Below are positions 1 to 9,712 of a stretch of DNA of 64,000 nt, one piece after another. Source of the DNA: Amycolatopsis sp. NBC_01488 (GTDB taxonomy: Bacteria > Actinomycetota > Actinomycetes > Mycobacteriales > Pseudonocardiaceae); NCBI RefSeq assembly GCF_036227105.1, contig NZ_CP109434.1, positions 1,051,001 through 1,115,000 of the forward strand, in the 5' to 3' direction. Each line of letters opens with the position of its first letter. Positions within the stretch are counted from its first letter, which is position 1. The translations under genes were made by a program, and so were the position numbers. Below the pieces are notes generated by a model that saw only the letters and a program-made list of their open reading frames with translations, made no database searches and was not told where the DNA came from.

Positions 1-885
1 TACGGAGAGAAGACCGTCGTCGACGCGCTGACCTGCGACGTCGCGCCGGGGCAGGTGACCGGCTTCCTCGGCCCCAACGGCGCCGGGAAGTCGACGACCA
101 TGCGGATGACCGTCGGGCTCGACCACCCGCAGGCGGGTGAAGTGCTCGTGGGCGGCCGGCGCTACGCCGAGCTGCGGCACCCGCTGCGCGAGGTCGGCGC
201 GCTGCTCGACGCCAAGGCGCTGCACCCCGGCCGCAGCGCCGGGAAGCACCTCACGGCCATGGCGCGCAGCAACGGGATCGCGACCAGCCGCGTCGAAGAA
301 GTCCTGGCCACCGTCGGGCTTTCCGACGTCGCGGGCAAGCGGGCCGGGCAGTTCTCGCTCGGCATGGGCCAGCGGCTCGGCATCGCCGGCGCGCTGCTCG
401 GCGACCCGGGCGTCCTGATGTTCGACGAGCCGGTCAACGGCCTCGACCCGGACGGCGTCCGCTGGGTCCGGCAGCTGATGCGCTCGCTGGCCGCCGAGGG
501 GCGGACGGTGTTCGTGTCCAGCCACCTGATGAGCGAAATGCAGCTGACCGCCGACCACCTGATCGTGATCGGCAAGGGCAAGCTGCTGGCCGACGCGCCG
601 GTCGCGGAGTTCATCGCGGGCAACTCCCGCACGACGGTCTCGGTGCGCGTCCCGGCCGAGGCCGACCGCTTGAAGCTCGACTCGCGATTGCGGGCCGAAG
701 GCGGGTCGGCGCACCCGGGTGAGCCGGGCGAGCTGGTGGTCGACGGCCTCGACGTCACCCGCGTCGGCGATCTGGTGCACGAACTGGGGATCCGCGTGCA
801 CGGCCTCGCCGAGCGGACGGCGTCGCTCGAGCAGGCGTACCTGGAACTGACCGCTTCTTCGGTGGAATACGGGGTGTCGGCATGA
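1..885 (+). CDS. ABC transporter ATP-binding protein, 5' end outside window
   Basis: This is the ATPase subunit of an ABC-2 type exporter, a cytoplasmic protein that powers export through the permease encoded next. The reading frame is open from base 1 and lacks only the first residues; GTG at 55 is internal. Visible motifs are Walker A GPNGAGKST, a signature loop read as SLGMGQ instead of LSGGQ, Walker B VLMFDEPVNGLDPDG and the switch histidine in VSSH. Its TGA overlaps the permease ATG (ATGA), which suggests translational coupling. The substrate cannot be told from sequence; drug or peptide export is usual in the family. Confidence 0.93.
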   Translation, partial: YGEKTVVDALTCDVAPGQVTGFLGPNGAGKSTTMRMTVGLDHPQAGEVLVGGRRYAELRHPLREVGALLDAKALHPGRSAGKHLTAMARSNGIATSRVEEVLATVGLSDVAGKRAGQFSLGMGQRLGIAGALLGDPGVLMFDEPVNGLDPDGVRWVRQLMRSLAAEGRTVFVSSHLMSEMQLTADHLIVIGKGKLLADAPVAEFIAGNSRTTVSVRVPAEADRLKLDSRLRAEGGSAHPGEPGELVVDGLDVTRVGDLVHELGIRVHGLAERTASLEQAYLELTASSVEYGVSA

Positions 886-1664
886 CTTCGGTGGAGGTGC
901 GCGGCGGCGGCCTGCCGGGCGCGGTGGCGGCGGAGTGGACGAAGTTCTGGTCGGTCCGGGCGACGTGGTGGTGCCTGATCGCGGGAACGGCCCTGATGCT
1001 GGGCTACAGCACGCTGTCCGGGATCGCCCAGCACTTCGACGAAGACCCGCAGTCGGCGAACACGATCGCCCTCGGCGGCGGCTTCTACCTGGCGCAGTTC
1101 GCGGTGATCGCGCTCGCGACGCTGTTCGTCACGAGCGAGTACGCCGGCGGCGGCATCCGGTCGACGCTGCTGTGGACCCCGGTCCGCCCCCGCGTGGTCC
1201 TGGCGAAGGCGGCGGTGCTCCTGCCGGTGCTCATCGCGTACGGGGTGGCCCTTCCCTGCGCGGGCATGGCACTGGCCGCGGCGGTGAAGAACGGCCACGG
1301 CTTCCCGACGACGCTCGAAGGTGCCTTCACGACGGCGTCCGGCATGGGCGGGTACTTCGCGCTGCTGGGCCTGCTGTGCACGGGGATCGGCTGGGCCCTG
1401 CGCAGCGCGGCCGGGACGCTGGTGACGGTGATCGTCGTGCTGGTGCCGCTACCGCTGATCGTGGCGTCGCTCGGGCTGCCGGACCTGGTGCCGTACTTCC
1501 CGGGGATCGCGGGGGTGAACGCGATGGTCGAGGCCGGGCAGCCGAACCCGATCACGATGGCACCGGCGCCGTACGCACCTTGGGTGGGGCTGCTGATCTG
1601 CGCGGCTTGGGCAGTCGCGGCGCTGCTGACGGGCACGGCGGTGGTGCGCCGCCGCGACGCCTGA
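882..1664 (+). CDS. ABC-2 type transporter permease
   Basis: This is a 260-residue integral membrane protein with about six hydrophobic segments, and it pairs with the upstream ATPase. The ATG overlaps the ATPase stop by 4 nt. Residues 70-80 read AQFAVIALATLFVTSEY, typical of actinobacterial ABC-2 permeases that follow a single ATPase gene. There is no signal peptide beyond the first membrane segment. A strong hairpin follows the stop, so the pair probably ends a transcript here. The substrate is unknown. Confidence 0.88.
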   Translation: MTSVEVRGGGLPGAVAAEWTKFWSVRATWWCLIAGTALMLGYSTLSGIAQHFDEDPQSANTIALGGGFYLAQFAVIALATLFVTSEYAGGGIRSTLLWTPVRPRVVLAKAAVLLPVLIAYGVALPCAGMALAAAVKNGHGFPTTLEGAFTTASGMGGYFALLGLLCTGIGWALRSAAGTLVTVIVVLVPLPLIVASLGLPDLVPYFPGIAGVNAMVEAGQPNPITMAPAPYAPWVGLLICAAWAVAALLTGTAVVRRRDA

Positions 1665-1684
1665 CGCTGGGCGGCCTGGGCATT

Positions 1685-1727
1685 CCCGGCCGGGGGCGTC
1701 TCGGCCACCGAGGCGCCCCCGGCCGGG
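1685..1727. terminator. Bidirectional hairpin between convergent genes
   Basis: A G+C-rich inverted repeat (CCCGGCCGGGGGCG against CGCCCCCGGCCGGG around a short loop) lies between the convergent permease and response regulator genes. There is no T-tract, so it would be an actinobacterial I-shaped terminator. Parts of the surrounding 190 bp are duplicated (see findings). Confidence 0.55.
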
Positions 1728-1856
1728 CACGGCGGCTCCGCAGCCGCGACGCCTGACGCCGGCCCGCACTCGGCGCTCCCGACCGGACCTCTCGGTCACC
1801 AAGGCATTCCCGGCCCGTCCTCCCGGCGCGGGTGACCGTCCGCGTCGGCAAGGAGA

Positions 1857-2531
1857 TCACGGGGTGGCGGCCTCCGCGTCTCCCCCGGCCAGTCCCGCCT
1901 CGTACGCCGTGATCGCCGCCTGCACCCGGTTCTTCGCCCCGAGCCGGGTCAGGATCGTGCTCACGTGGGCCTTCACCGTGCCTTCGACGACGAACATCTT
2001 CGCCGCGATGTCCGCATTGGACAGTCCGGCTCCCACCAGTGTCAGCACTTCCCGCTCGCGCGGCGTCAGCACCGCGACCTTCTCCCGCGCCGCCGCGGCC
2101 CGGGCCAGCCGGCCGCCGGACAGCCGCGCGATCACCCGCTGCGCCACCTTCGGCGAGAGGAACGCGGCCCCGTCGGCGACGGCGTGGATGCCGGCCAGCA
2201 GCTCACGCGGATCGCCGGACTTCAGCAGGAACCCGCCCGCGCCGAGCCCCAGCGCACGCTCGATGTACTCGTCCTCGCCGAACGTGGTCAGCATGATGAC
2301 CCCGGTCGACGGCAGCAGCCGCCGGATCTCGGCCGCCGCGCCCAGCCCGTCCAGCCCGGGCATCCGGATGTCCAGCAGGACGACGTCCGGGCGGGTGGCG
2401 AGCGCCTGCGCGACGGCCGAACGCCCGTCCCCGGCCTCGGCGACGACCTCGATCCCCGGGTCCGCGCCGAGGATCGCCGCCACCCCCGCCCGCATCAGCG
2501 CCTCGTCGTCGGCCAGCACGACCCTGATCAC
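1857..2531 (-). CDS. NarL/FixJ-family response regulator
   Basis: This is a 224-residue regulator with an N-terminal receiver domain (phospho-acceptor Asp in VVLLDIRMPG, about residue 54) and a C-terminal LuxR-type helix-turn-helix (LTPREREVLTLVGAGLSNADIA). It should act in the cytoplasm as a DNA-binding partner of the kinase encoded just upstream. The start chosen is GTG at 2531, which overlaps the kinase TGA (GTGA) and opens directly into IRVVLADDEALMRAG. A longer in-frame extension upstream lies inside the kinase gene and is not coding. Target genes are unknown. Confidence 0.93.
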   Translation of the reverse strand: MIRVVLADDEALMRAGVAAILGADPGIEVVAEAGDGRSAVAQALATRPDVVLLDIRMPGLDGLGAAAEIRRLLPSTGVIMLTTFGEDEYIERALGLGAGGFLLKSGDPRELLAGIHAVADGAAFLSPKVAQRVIARLSGGRLARAAAAREKVAVLTPREREVLTLVGAGLSNADIAAKMFVVEGTVKAHVSTILTRLGAKNRVQAAITAYEAGLAGGDAEAATP

Positions 2532-4075
2532 GATCCCCCCTCGGCGAACCAGTCCTTGGAAACCAGCTTCCCGTCGGTGAAGCACAGCCGGTAAGCGGCG
2601 TAGTCGTTGTCGAGCCACGATCTCCCGGCGCCGTAGTACTCGCACACCGCGCCGGGCACCGAAGGCGGCTCCCCCCGTACCGGACGCGCGGCACGCTGGC
2701 GTTCCGGCAGGGCCAGCTCCGCCCGCGACTGCCCGAGCCGCATCCGGTCGTAGGCCGGGCCGGGCAGCTCCGAAGTGTTCCACTGGTAGAGGAACGCGAT
2801 CCCGCCGATCGCGAGGACCAGCCCGAACAGCGCGAGCGGCACGGCGACCGCCAGGATCAGGCTGCGCCGGACGTCACGGCGGGCCAGCTCCAGCGCCCGA
2901 GCCGACGTCGAGTCTTCGACGGGCTCCTCGGTCTCCTCGACCGGCGCGGCGTCGTGCGGCAGCGTCGCGGTGACGGCGAACCCGCCGTCGCGCGGGCCGG
3001 TCCGCAGCGTCCCGCCGACGAGCCGGACGCGCTCGCGCAGGCCGATCAACCCGACCTGCCCGGACGCGGCGCCCGGCAGCGGCCCGGCGGGTGGCGGCGC
3101 GTTCACGACGCTCGCGCGAGTCTCCGAGCCGGTACTCGCCACGCGCACGGTCACCGCGGCGCCCGGCGCGTGCTTCGCGACGTTCGTCAGGGCTTCCTGC
3201 ACCACGCGGTAAGCGGCGCGCGCGACCATCGGCGGCGCCGCCAAACTGTCCACTGTGGAGTCGATGAGCAAGCCGGACGCCCTGGCCCGCGCGATCAGCT
3301 CGTCGAGGTCACCCCGCACCGGCTCGACCGGCGCCGCGTCCTCCCGCAGCACGCCGATGATCTCGCGCAGCCGCTCGGTCGCCGCCGCGGCACTCGTCCG
3401 CAGCTGCGTGGCCGCGTCGCGCTGGACGTCGTCGAGCCCGCCCGCGACCTCCAGGGCGGCGGCTCGGACCGCGATCAGGCTCAGCTCGTGGCCCAGCGAA
3501 TCGTGCATGTCGCCGGCGATCCGCGCACGCTCGCGCAGGCGGGCCTGCTCGGCGACCAGCCGCTGCCTGCTCTCCAGCTCTTCCGCGCGCTGCCAGCCGG
3601 TGCGGGCCAGCTCGCCGCGCACCCGGACGTACCGGCCGAGCAGCCACGGCGAGAGCCCGGCGAAGACGAGGATCGCCACCATCGTGACCCAGTCGCCGAG
3701 GCCGTCCGCCCCGACGGCCAGCGCGAGCGGCAGCCCCAGCACCGTGACGGCGAGCCCGATCAGGATCCCGGGACGGGCACGCGGCATCCGCAGCCCGGCC
3801 AGGTAGCTGATGGCCACCAGCACGAACACCACCCAGACGGGCATGCGGTCGCCGTACGGGAAGGGCACCGCGAGCGCCCCGGCCAGCGCGACGCCGAGCG
3901 AGACGACCGGGTACCGCCGGGCCGTCGCCACCGACCCGGCGACCACGGCGAGGCCGCCGGCCAGCTCCCAGTACGACCGCGTCTCGACCGTGCCGGCGGC
4001 CACGATGAACGCCAGGAACAGGCCGAGGGCGACGTCGAGCGCCACCCGCCACCTGCGCTTCGTCACCTCCCGCAC
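2528..4075 (-). CDS. Histidine kinase with C-terminal membrane anchor and extracytoplasmic domain
   Basis: This is a NarL-partner (HisKA_3) sensor kinase of about 515 residues. The N-terminal third has several membrane segments; the dimerisation/phosphorylation motif is MHDSLGHELS, and an HATPase domain follows with its N box in QEALTNVAKHA. Unusually, after the ATPase domain come a charged linker, a further membrane helix (RRSLILAVAVPLALF) and about 75 residues containing LGQSRAEL, two cysteines and YRLCFTDGKLVSKDW, which recall the BamE/SmpA fold. GTG at 4075 lies 7 nt after TAGCTT and may be leaderless; GTG at 4066 is the alternative. It is coupled to the downstream regulator. Confidence 0.88.
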   Translation of the reverse strand: MREVTKRRWRVALDVALGLFLAFIVAAGTVETRSYWELAGGLAVVAGSVATARRYPVVSLGVALAGALAVPFPYGDRMPVWVVFVLVAISYLAGLRMPRARPGILIGLAVTVLGLPLALAVGADGLGDWVTMVAILVFAGLSPWLLGRYVRVRGELARTGWQRAEELESRQRLVAEQARLRERARIAGDMHDSLGHELSLIAVRAAALEVAGGLDDVQRDAATQLRTSAAAATERLREIIGVLREDAAPVEPVRGDLDELIARARASGLLIDSTVDSLAAPPMVARAAYRVVQEALTNVAKHAPGAAVTVRVASTGSETRASVVNAPPPAGPLPGAASGQVGLIGLRERVRLVGGTLRTGPRDGGFAVTATLPHDAAPVEETEEPVEDSTSARALELARRDVRRSLILAVAVPLALFGLVLAIGGIAFLYQWNTSELPGPAYDRMRLGQSRAELALPERQRAARPVRGEPPSVPGAVCEYYGAGRSWLDNDYAAYRLCFTDGKLVSKDWFAEGGS

Positions 4076-4121
4076 AGGACCGAAGCTACAACCCGTGACG
4101 GCGGCCGACCACTGCCGAAAG

Positions 4122-4829
4122 TCAACCCTTGAGCGTGTCCAGGAAGGCCAGGGTCTGCGGCCACGACAGCGCGAACGCGTCGGCGTTGACGGCGCTGCCG
4201 TGCCGAGAGGAGTCGCTGAAGCCGTGTTCGGCGCCCGGGAAGTGCTGGGTGAACGTCGCGCCGCGCGGGCGGGACTGCAACGCCGCCTGCAGGCGCGCGA
4301 ACGTCTCGTGCGAGACGACGGCGTCGGCCTCCGGGTAGGCGACCAGCACCGGCGCGGTGATCCCGGTCGACAACGCGACCGCGTCGAGGTCGTGGTTCGG
4401 CGGCGCCGGGTCGCGGACCGTCGGGTGGTACGCGACGACGCCGGAAAGCCGCTGGTCACGGGCGGCGAGCAGGAGTGCGAAGCGGCCGCCGAGGCACCAG
4501 CCGATGACCCCCGCCGACGTGCAGCCGAGGTCGCCGAGCAGGTGGTCGAGCAACGCCGTCTGCTCCGCCAACGCGGCCTCGTCGCGCAGCTCGCCCAGCT
4601 TCGCGCCGAGGTCCTCGCGGGAGGTGTTGTCGGTGCTCGCGCCGTGGAAGACGTCCCAGGTCAGCGCCGTGATCCCGCGGCCGGCCAGCTCGTCGGCCCA
4701 GGCGCGCACCTGCTCGCCGATGCCGGTGACCATCGGCAGGAGCAGCATCCCGCGCTCGGAGCCGCCGGCCGGGCGGGCCAGGTAGGCGGAAAGGTCGCCG
4801 ACACGGACTGTGGACGTCTCGATGCTCAT
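4122..4829 (-). CDS. Dienelactone hydrolase family protein
   Basis: This is a 235-residue alpha/beta hydrolase of the dienelactone hydrolase family, probably cytoplasmic. The catalytic nucleophile is Cys in GVIGWCLGGRFALL, the acid lies in PEADAVV and the histidine in FPGAEHGFSDSSRHG, which makes the family's Cys-Asp-His triad. Length is normal. The start is ATG at 4829; another ATG 15 nt upstream is possible. It is divergent from the small gene at 4856 with only 26 bp between them, so the promoters must overlap coding sequence. The natural substrate is unknown. Confidence 0.88.
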   Translation of the reverse strand: MSIETSTVRVGDLSAYLARPAGGSERGMLLLPMVTGIGEQVRAWADELAGRGITALTWDVFHGASTDNTSREDLGAKLGELRDEAALAEQTALLDHLLGDLGCTSAGVIGWCLGGRFALLLAARDQRLSGVVAYHPTVRDPAPPNHDLDAVALSTGITAPVLVAYPEADAVVSHETFARLQAALQSRPRGATFTQHFPGAEHGFSDSSRHGSAVNADAFALSWPQTLAFLDTLKG

Positions 4830-4855
4830 GTCCGCATGATGCATGATGATCCACC

Positions 4856-5065
4856 ATGGCCGAGCGCACACTCGCCGAACAGTTGGGCGGCTACCTCCCC
4901 GAAGGCATCGAGGCCCTCGAAGAGCACGAACGGCAGGACCTCGCCGACGCGCTGCGCGACGCGCGCAGGCGGCAGGCGAAAGCGCTCGCCGAGGCGGGCG
5001 AAGAGGGCCTTCGGTACGTCCCCGCGTTGCTGCGCGGAGCGGTCCGGAAGGCCGTGGGCCTGTGA
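4856..5065 (+). CDS. Small charged protein of unknown function
   Basis: This gene encodes 69 residues rich in Glu, Arg and Ala, predicted almost entirely helical (LPEGIEALEEHERQDLADAL), with no membrane segment and no recognised domain. It begins at ATG 4856 and its TGA overlaps the GTG of the next gene (GTGA), so the two are probably co-translated. Codon use matches the neighbours. It could be a small partner of the downstream protein; the function is not known. Confidence 0.62.
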   Translation: MAERTLAEQLGGYLPEGIEALEEHERQDLADALRDARRRQAKALAEAGEEGLRYVPALLRGAVRKAVGL

Positions 5066-5811
5066 CCACCGAGAACTACGCGGCCGAAGCGGAGATCCTG
5101 AAGCTCGCGCGCGTCCTCGACGTCGAGCCGGCGCGGCTCGCGTACCTCGCCCGCGTCGACGCCGACGACCTGCAGGCGTTCCGCGAGCAGGTCACCGACA
5201 CGCTGTTCGACGCCAACATCGGCGTGCTGCAGCGGATGGCCCTGGCCGCGCGGCTGCTGCCCGGCGGAGTGCTCGCGAAGATCGCCGAGAAGGTGTTCGG
5301 CCCGCTGCTGTGCGCCCGGATCGCCGGGGTGGTCGACGTCGCGCGCGGCGTCGACGTCGCCAAGCGGCTGCACCCGCGGTTCCTCGCCGAGGTCGCGGCC
5401 GAGCTCGACCCGCGGCGCGCGAGCGCGATCATCTCCCGGATCCCCCTCGAAACCGTCCTCGCGGTGGCGGCCGAGCTGACGCGCAAGGAGGACTGGATCA
5501 CCCTCGGCCGGTTCGTCGGGCACCTGCCGGACCCGACGGTGCGCCGCGCCCTGGAGAAGATCGACGACCCCGGCCTGCTGCGGATCGCGTTCGTGCTCGA
5601 CGACAAGAACCGCATCGACCACGTCGTCGGCCTGCTCCCGGCCGACCGGCTCGGCCGCGTGCTCACCGCCGCCGGGGCCGCCGAAGACCTCTGGACCCCG
5701 GCACTGGACCTGCTGAACCACCTGAGCGCCGAGCGCCGGGGCACGCTGGTCCCGCTGCTCGGCGGGCTCCCGGACGGACTCCGGGAACGGGCTCAGGCGA
5801 CGATCAAGTAG
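5062..5811 (+). CDS. Helical-repeat protein of unknown function
   Basis: This gene encodes 249 residues without signal peptide or clear membrane helix. The central part has short repeated helical motifs (FLAEVAAELDPRRASAIISRIP, split as FLAEVAAELDPRR and ASAIISRIP; VLAVAAELTRKEDW; LGRFVGHLPDPTVR) resembling the helical repeats of the MgtE N-terminal domain, but no enzyme signature. It starts with GTG overlapping the previous stop. It overlaps the convergent small membrane gene by 19 bp at its 3' end. I do not recognise a function. Confidence 0.75.
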   Translation: MTTENYAAEAEILKLARVLDVEPARLAYLARVDADDLQAFREQVTDTLFDANIGVLQRMALAARLLPGGVLAKIAEKVFGPLLCARIAGVVDVARGVDVAKRLHPRFLAEVAAELDPRRASAIISRIPLETVLAVAAELTRKEDWITLGRFVGHLPDPTVRRALEKIDDPGLLRIAFVLDDKNRIDHVVGLLPADRLGRVLTAAGAAEDLWTPALDLLNHLSAERRGTLVPLLGGLPDGLRERAQATIK

Positions 5812-6014
5812 ATCCCGTAGCCGACGATCGCCGCGCACAGCGCGAAGCAGATGATCGCGCCGGTCAGCGGGCCGGTGCCCGAGGCACCCGATTCGCGGGC
5901 CGATTCGCGCTGCGAAAGCCCGACGACCGCGAAGGAGAACAGGCTCGTCAGCACCACGACCGAAGCGAGGGCGACGACGAAGACGAGACCGAGCGAACCC
6001 CAGTTGATGTGCAC
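5793..6014 (-). CDS. Small two-helix membrane protein linked to phosphate transporter
   Basis: This gene encodes 73 residues with two clear hydrophobic helices (about residues 7-28 and 50-70) joined by a short charged loop containing SQRESARESGASG. The start is GTG at 6014 with GGAG four bases upstream. It follows the PiT transporter gene by 8 nt on the same strand, so it is very probably co-transcribed and may be an accessory subunit or stabiliser. Its 3' end overlaps the convergent unknown gene. The function is inferred from position only. Confidence 0.72.
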   Translation of the reverse strand: MHINWGSLGLVFVVALASVVVLTSLFSFAVVGLSQRESARESGASGTGPLTGAIICFALCAAIVGYGIYLIVA

Positions 6015-6022
6015 GGCGCTCC

Positions 6023-7147
<1,125 letters not shown>

Positions 7148-7251
7148 GGCGGCCCTCTTCCGAAGCCCGGGGCAGTTCGTTGGCAACGCTACTGACAACC
7201 GGACAGGCTCCGATCCCTGTCGTGTGACGGCTCCCTGAACTCTCGATGAAC

Positions 7252-7275
7252 CGTGGTGGGGGCAACCCCACCACG
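7252..7275 (+). promoter_or_regulatory. Perfect hairpin with GCAA loop in 5' region of the Lnt-like gene
   Basis: CGTGGTGGGG and CCCCACCACG form perfect 10-bp arms around a GCAA tetraloop, 74 nt before the ATG at 7349. It lies between divergent genes and may sit in the leader of the downstream gene. The role is unknown. Confidence 0.4.
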
Positions 7276-7348
7276 AACCCGGGGGGCCGGCCCAGTGCCC
7301 CGGCCACCTTCGCCTGCGACCGTCGATCCCGGACGGAAGGGGGCAGCG

Positions 7349-8758
7349 ATGAACAAGCTCGGGTGGGCGGTCGTCGCGGCGGCGGCGTCGGCGGTGTTGT
7401 TCTTCTTCGGCACTGGTCTGGACCCCGTGCCCGAGCTGGCCTGGTTGGCTCCGCTGCCGATCCTGCTGCTCGCCCCGCGCGTCCCCGGCGCCGCCGCGCT
7501 CGGCTGCGCGTTCGCCGCCCACCTCGCGGGCAGCACCGGCAGCTGGAGCTACTTCTGGCACTCGCAGGCCGTCCCGCGGCCCGCGGCGCTCGGGATCCTC
7601 GGCGGCAGCGCGCTGCTGTTCGCCCTCTCCACCGGCCTGTTCCGGCTGCTGGTCCGCCGCGGTCACGGTCTTCTGGCCGCGCTCGCCGCACCGGCACTGT
7701 GGACGGTCGTGCTCTACGGCGTTTCGCTGGTCAACCCGACCGGCCTGATGGGCACCTTGATGACGACCCAGGCCGACCGCCCGTCCGTGCTGCGGCTCGC
7801 CGCGGTCACCGGCGGCTGGGGCGTGGAGTTCCTGGTGCTGTTCGTCCCGGCCACGGTCGCCGCCGCGCTCGCGCCCGGAGTCCGCGGCGTCTCCCGGCTG
7901 ACCGGGCTGGTCGCCGTCGCCGCCGCGGCGGCCGGGCTCGTCTTCTGGAGCGTTCCGCAGCCGACCGGGCCGGCCACGCGGATCGCCCTGGTCGCGCCCG
8001 GGCAGAACCGCTGGGCGGTCGACGTCGCGACGCCGGACGGCCAGGCGCTCGTTCAGTCCTATGTGGACCAGATCCGGCGGGTGCCGGACGGCGTCCAGGC
8101 CGTCGTGCTCCCCGAAGCCGCCTTCGCGGTCGACCAAGCCGGCCGCGCGCGCCTCGTCGACGCCTTCACGGACGTCGCCCGGACCCGCGACCTCGACGTC
8201 GTCACCGGCGTCCTCGACACCACCCCGGACGGCCGCTTCAACGCCGCGCTCGCCGTGCCGCCGTCCGGCGCTCCGGTCGAATACCGCAAGTGGCACAACG
8301 GGGCTTCGCCGAACATCGCGTCCGGCACCGAGCCCGCCCGCATCGCCGGGATCGGCCTCATGGTGTGCATGGACGTCAACTTCGCCGACCCCAGCGACGA
8401 GTACGGCGCGGCCGGCACCGGCCTGGTGCTGATCCCGGCGTCCGACGAAGACGTCGACGGCTGGGAGCACAGCCGCACGGCGATGATCCGCGGCGTCGAG
8501 AACGGCTTCTCGGTCGCGTGGAGCGCGGCCCGCGGCACGCCGACGCTCGCGGACGCCCGCGGCCACGTCCTGGCCGACGCCCACACCGGCGGCAGCCCGT
8601 TCACGGTGGTCGTCGCCGACGTCCCGATCGGACCGGGCAAGACGTTCTACGCCCGCTTCGGCGACTGGTTCGCCTGGCTGTGCGGCCTGGTCGCGCTGGC
8701 CGGGATCGTGACGGGCGTCCGGAAGTCGTCAGACTTCGAGCGCCTTGGCGTTGCGTAG
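7349..8758 (+). CDS. Apolipoprotein N-acyltransferase-like membrane enzyme
   Basis: This is a 469-residue protein with five or six N-terminal membrane helices (residues 1-200), a nitrilase-superfamily domain (about 210-440) and one C-terminal helix (FAWLCGLVALAGIVTG). The expected catalytic triad is visible: Glu in VVLPEAAFA (about 256), Lys in EYRKWHN (about 314) and Cys in GLMVCMDVNF (about 339). This layout matches Lnt, which N-acylates the lipoprotein cysteine in the membrane. The start is ATG 7349 after GGAAGGGGG. No lipoprotein gene adjoins it. A related carbon-nitrogen hydrolase with another substrate remains possible. Confidence 0.82.
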   Translation: MNKLGWAVVAAAASAVLFFFGTGLDPVPELAWLAPLPILLLAPRVPGAAALGCAFAAHLAGSTGSWSYFWHSQAVPRPAALGILGGSALLFALSTGLFRLLVRRGHGLLAALAAPALWTVVLYGVSLVNPTGLMGTLMTTQADRPSVLRLAAVTGGWGVEFLVLFVPATVAAALAPGVRGVSRLTGLVAVAAAAAGLVFWSVPQPTGPATRIALVAPGQNRWAVDVATPDGQALVQSYVDQIRRVPDGVQAVVLPEAAFAVDQAGRARLVDAFTDVARTRDLDVVTGVLDTTPDGRFNAALAVPPSGAPVEYRKWHNGASPNIASGTEPARIAGIGLMVCMDVNFADPSDEYGAAGTGLVLIPASDEDVDGWEHSRTAMIRGVENGFSVAWSAARGTPTLADARGHVLADAHTGGSPFTVVVADVPIGPGKTFYARFGDWFAWLCGLVALAGIVTGVRKSSDFERLGVA

Positions 8759-9529
8759 CACCTGCGACCACGCCGGGTCGGCGCACAGCGTGCAGCCCGG
8801 CCCGAAGAAGACGCCGCGGGCCTGCTCGTCCCCGGCCAGCCAGTAGCGGAACCACGCGGTGATCGCGCCGCGGAAGCCGCCGCCGTCGCCGGCCGGCGTG
8901 AAGTGGGTGGCCCCGGCGAGCTCGCCGTAGACCGCGGGGACCTGCGACGCGGCGTAGTAGCGCGGGATCACCAGCAGCGCCGGCGGGACGACGACGTCGG
9001 ACTGGCCGCCGAGGAAGAGCACCGGGCCGCGCAGCGCCGCGACGGACCCGAGCGGTCCCGGTTCGATCGGGACGGTGGTGGTGACGAGCGGGTCGGCACC
9101 GGCGGCGATGGCCCCGCCGCCGCCCTGGGAGTGCCCGGTCGCGCCGATGTGCGCGGTGTCGATCCGGCCGAAGTACGCACTGCCGGGCCGGGCGTTCTCC
9201 GCGACGAGCGTGCGGGCGCCGTCGAGCATTTCCACGCCGGTCCCGGAGTTCACCGTGTCGGCGGCCGCGACGACGAACCCGTAGGACGCGAGGTGCCGCA
9301 GCAGCCCCGCGTAGACGGCGGGGACCGCGCCGGTGCCGTTGCCCCAGACGATCACCGCGTGCTTGCCGCCACCGAGGTCGGCCGGGCGGAAGACGGTGTG
9401 GGTGGCGTCGAGAGGTTCGCTGACGACGGCGAAGGGGCCGGGCTGGTCGTAGTGCACCGGCGCGGCCTGCGCGGGTTGCGGAACCACGAAAAGAGCGGTC
9501 AAGAGCGCTACGAGCCACAGCCGTCGCAT
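8729..9529 (-). CDS. Secreted alpha/beta hydrolase (dienelactone/PET-hydrolase-like)
   Basis: This is a 266-residue protein with a classical signal peptide (MRRLWLVALLTALFV then AQA, cleavage near residue 22). The mature part has the nucleophile elbow GHSQGGGG, an oxyanion region IVWGNGTG, and C-terminal cysteines in FFGPGCTLCADP. The fold matches secreted actinobacterial esterases and cutinase-like enzymes. The start is ATG 9529 with GGGAGAAG upstream. It overlaps the convergent Lnt-like gene by 30 bp and is divergent from the secreted lipase at 9713. The substrate is unknown. Confidence 0.85.
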   Translation of the reverse strand: MRRLWLVALLTALFVVPQPAQAAPVHYDQPGPFAVVSEPLDATHTVFRPADLGGGKHAVIVWGNGTGAVPAVYAGLLRHLASYGFVVAAADTVNSGTGVEMLDGARTLVAENARPGSAYFGRIDTAHIGATGHSQGGGGAIAAGADPLVTTTVPIEPGPLGSVAALRGPVLFLGGQSDVVVPPALLVIPRYYAASQVPAVYGELAGATHFTPAGDGGGFRGAITAWFRYWLAGDEQARGVFFGPGCTLCADPAWSQVLRNAKALEV

Positions 9530-9565
9530 GTCTTCTCCCGGTCACGCCGTCGGAACGGTCAAGAC

Positions 9566-9673
9566 CATGATCGGTCGCTCAGCCGCACGACCTGACTGTG
9601 ACCCGGCACAAAGAACCACCACCATCTCTGAGCGTTTTCCCAGGTCGCCTCCAGCGGCATGTGACCGATCATG
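9566..9673. promoter_or_regulatory. Widely spaced 11-bp inverted repeat between divergent secreted hydrolases
   Basis: CATGATCGGTC at 9566-9576 is exactly inverted as GACCGATCATG at 9663-9673, inside the 183-bp region between the two divergent hydrolase genes. Each half could bind one regulator serving both promoters. No regulator gene is adjacent. Confidence 0.4.
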
Positions 9674-9712
9674 ATCTGCATCACGTACTGACGGGTAACT
9701 GGAGGCAACGGA

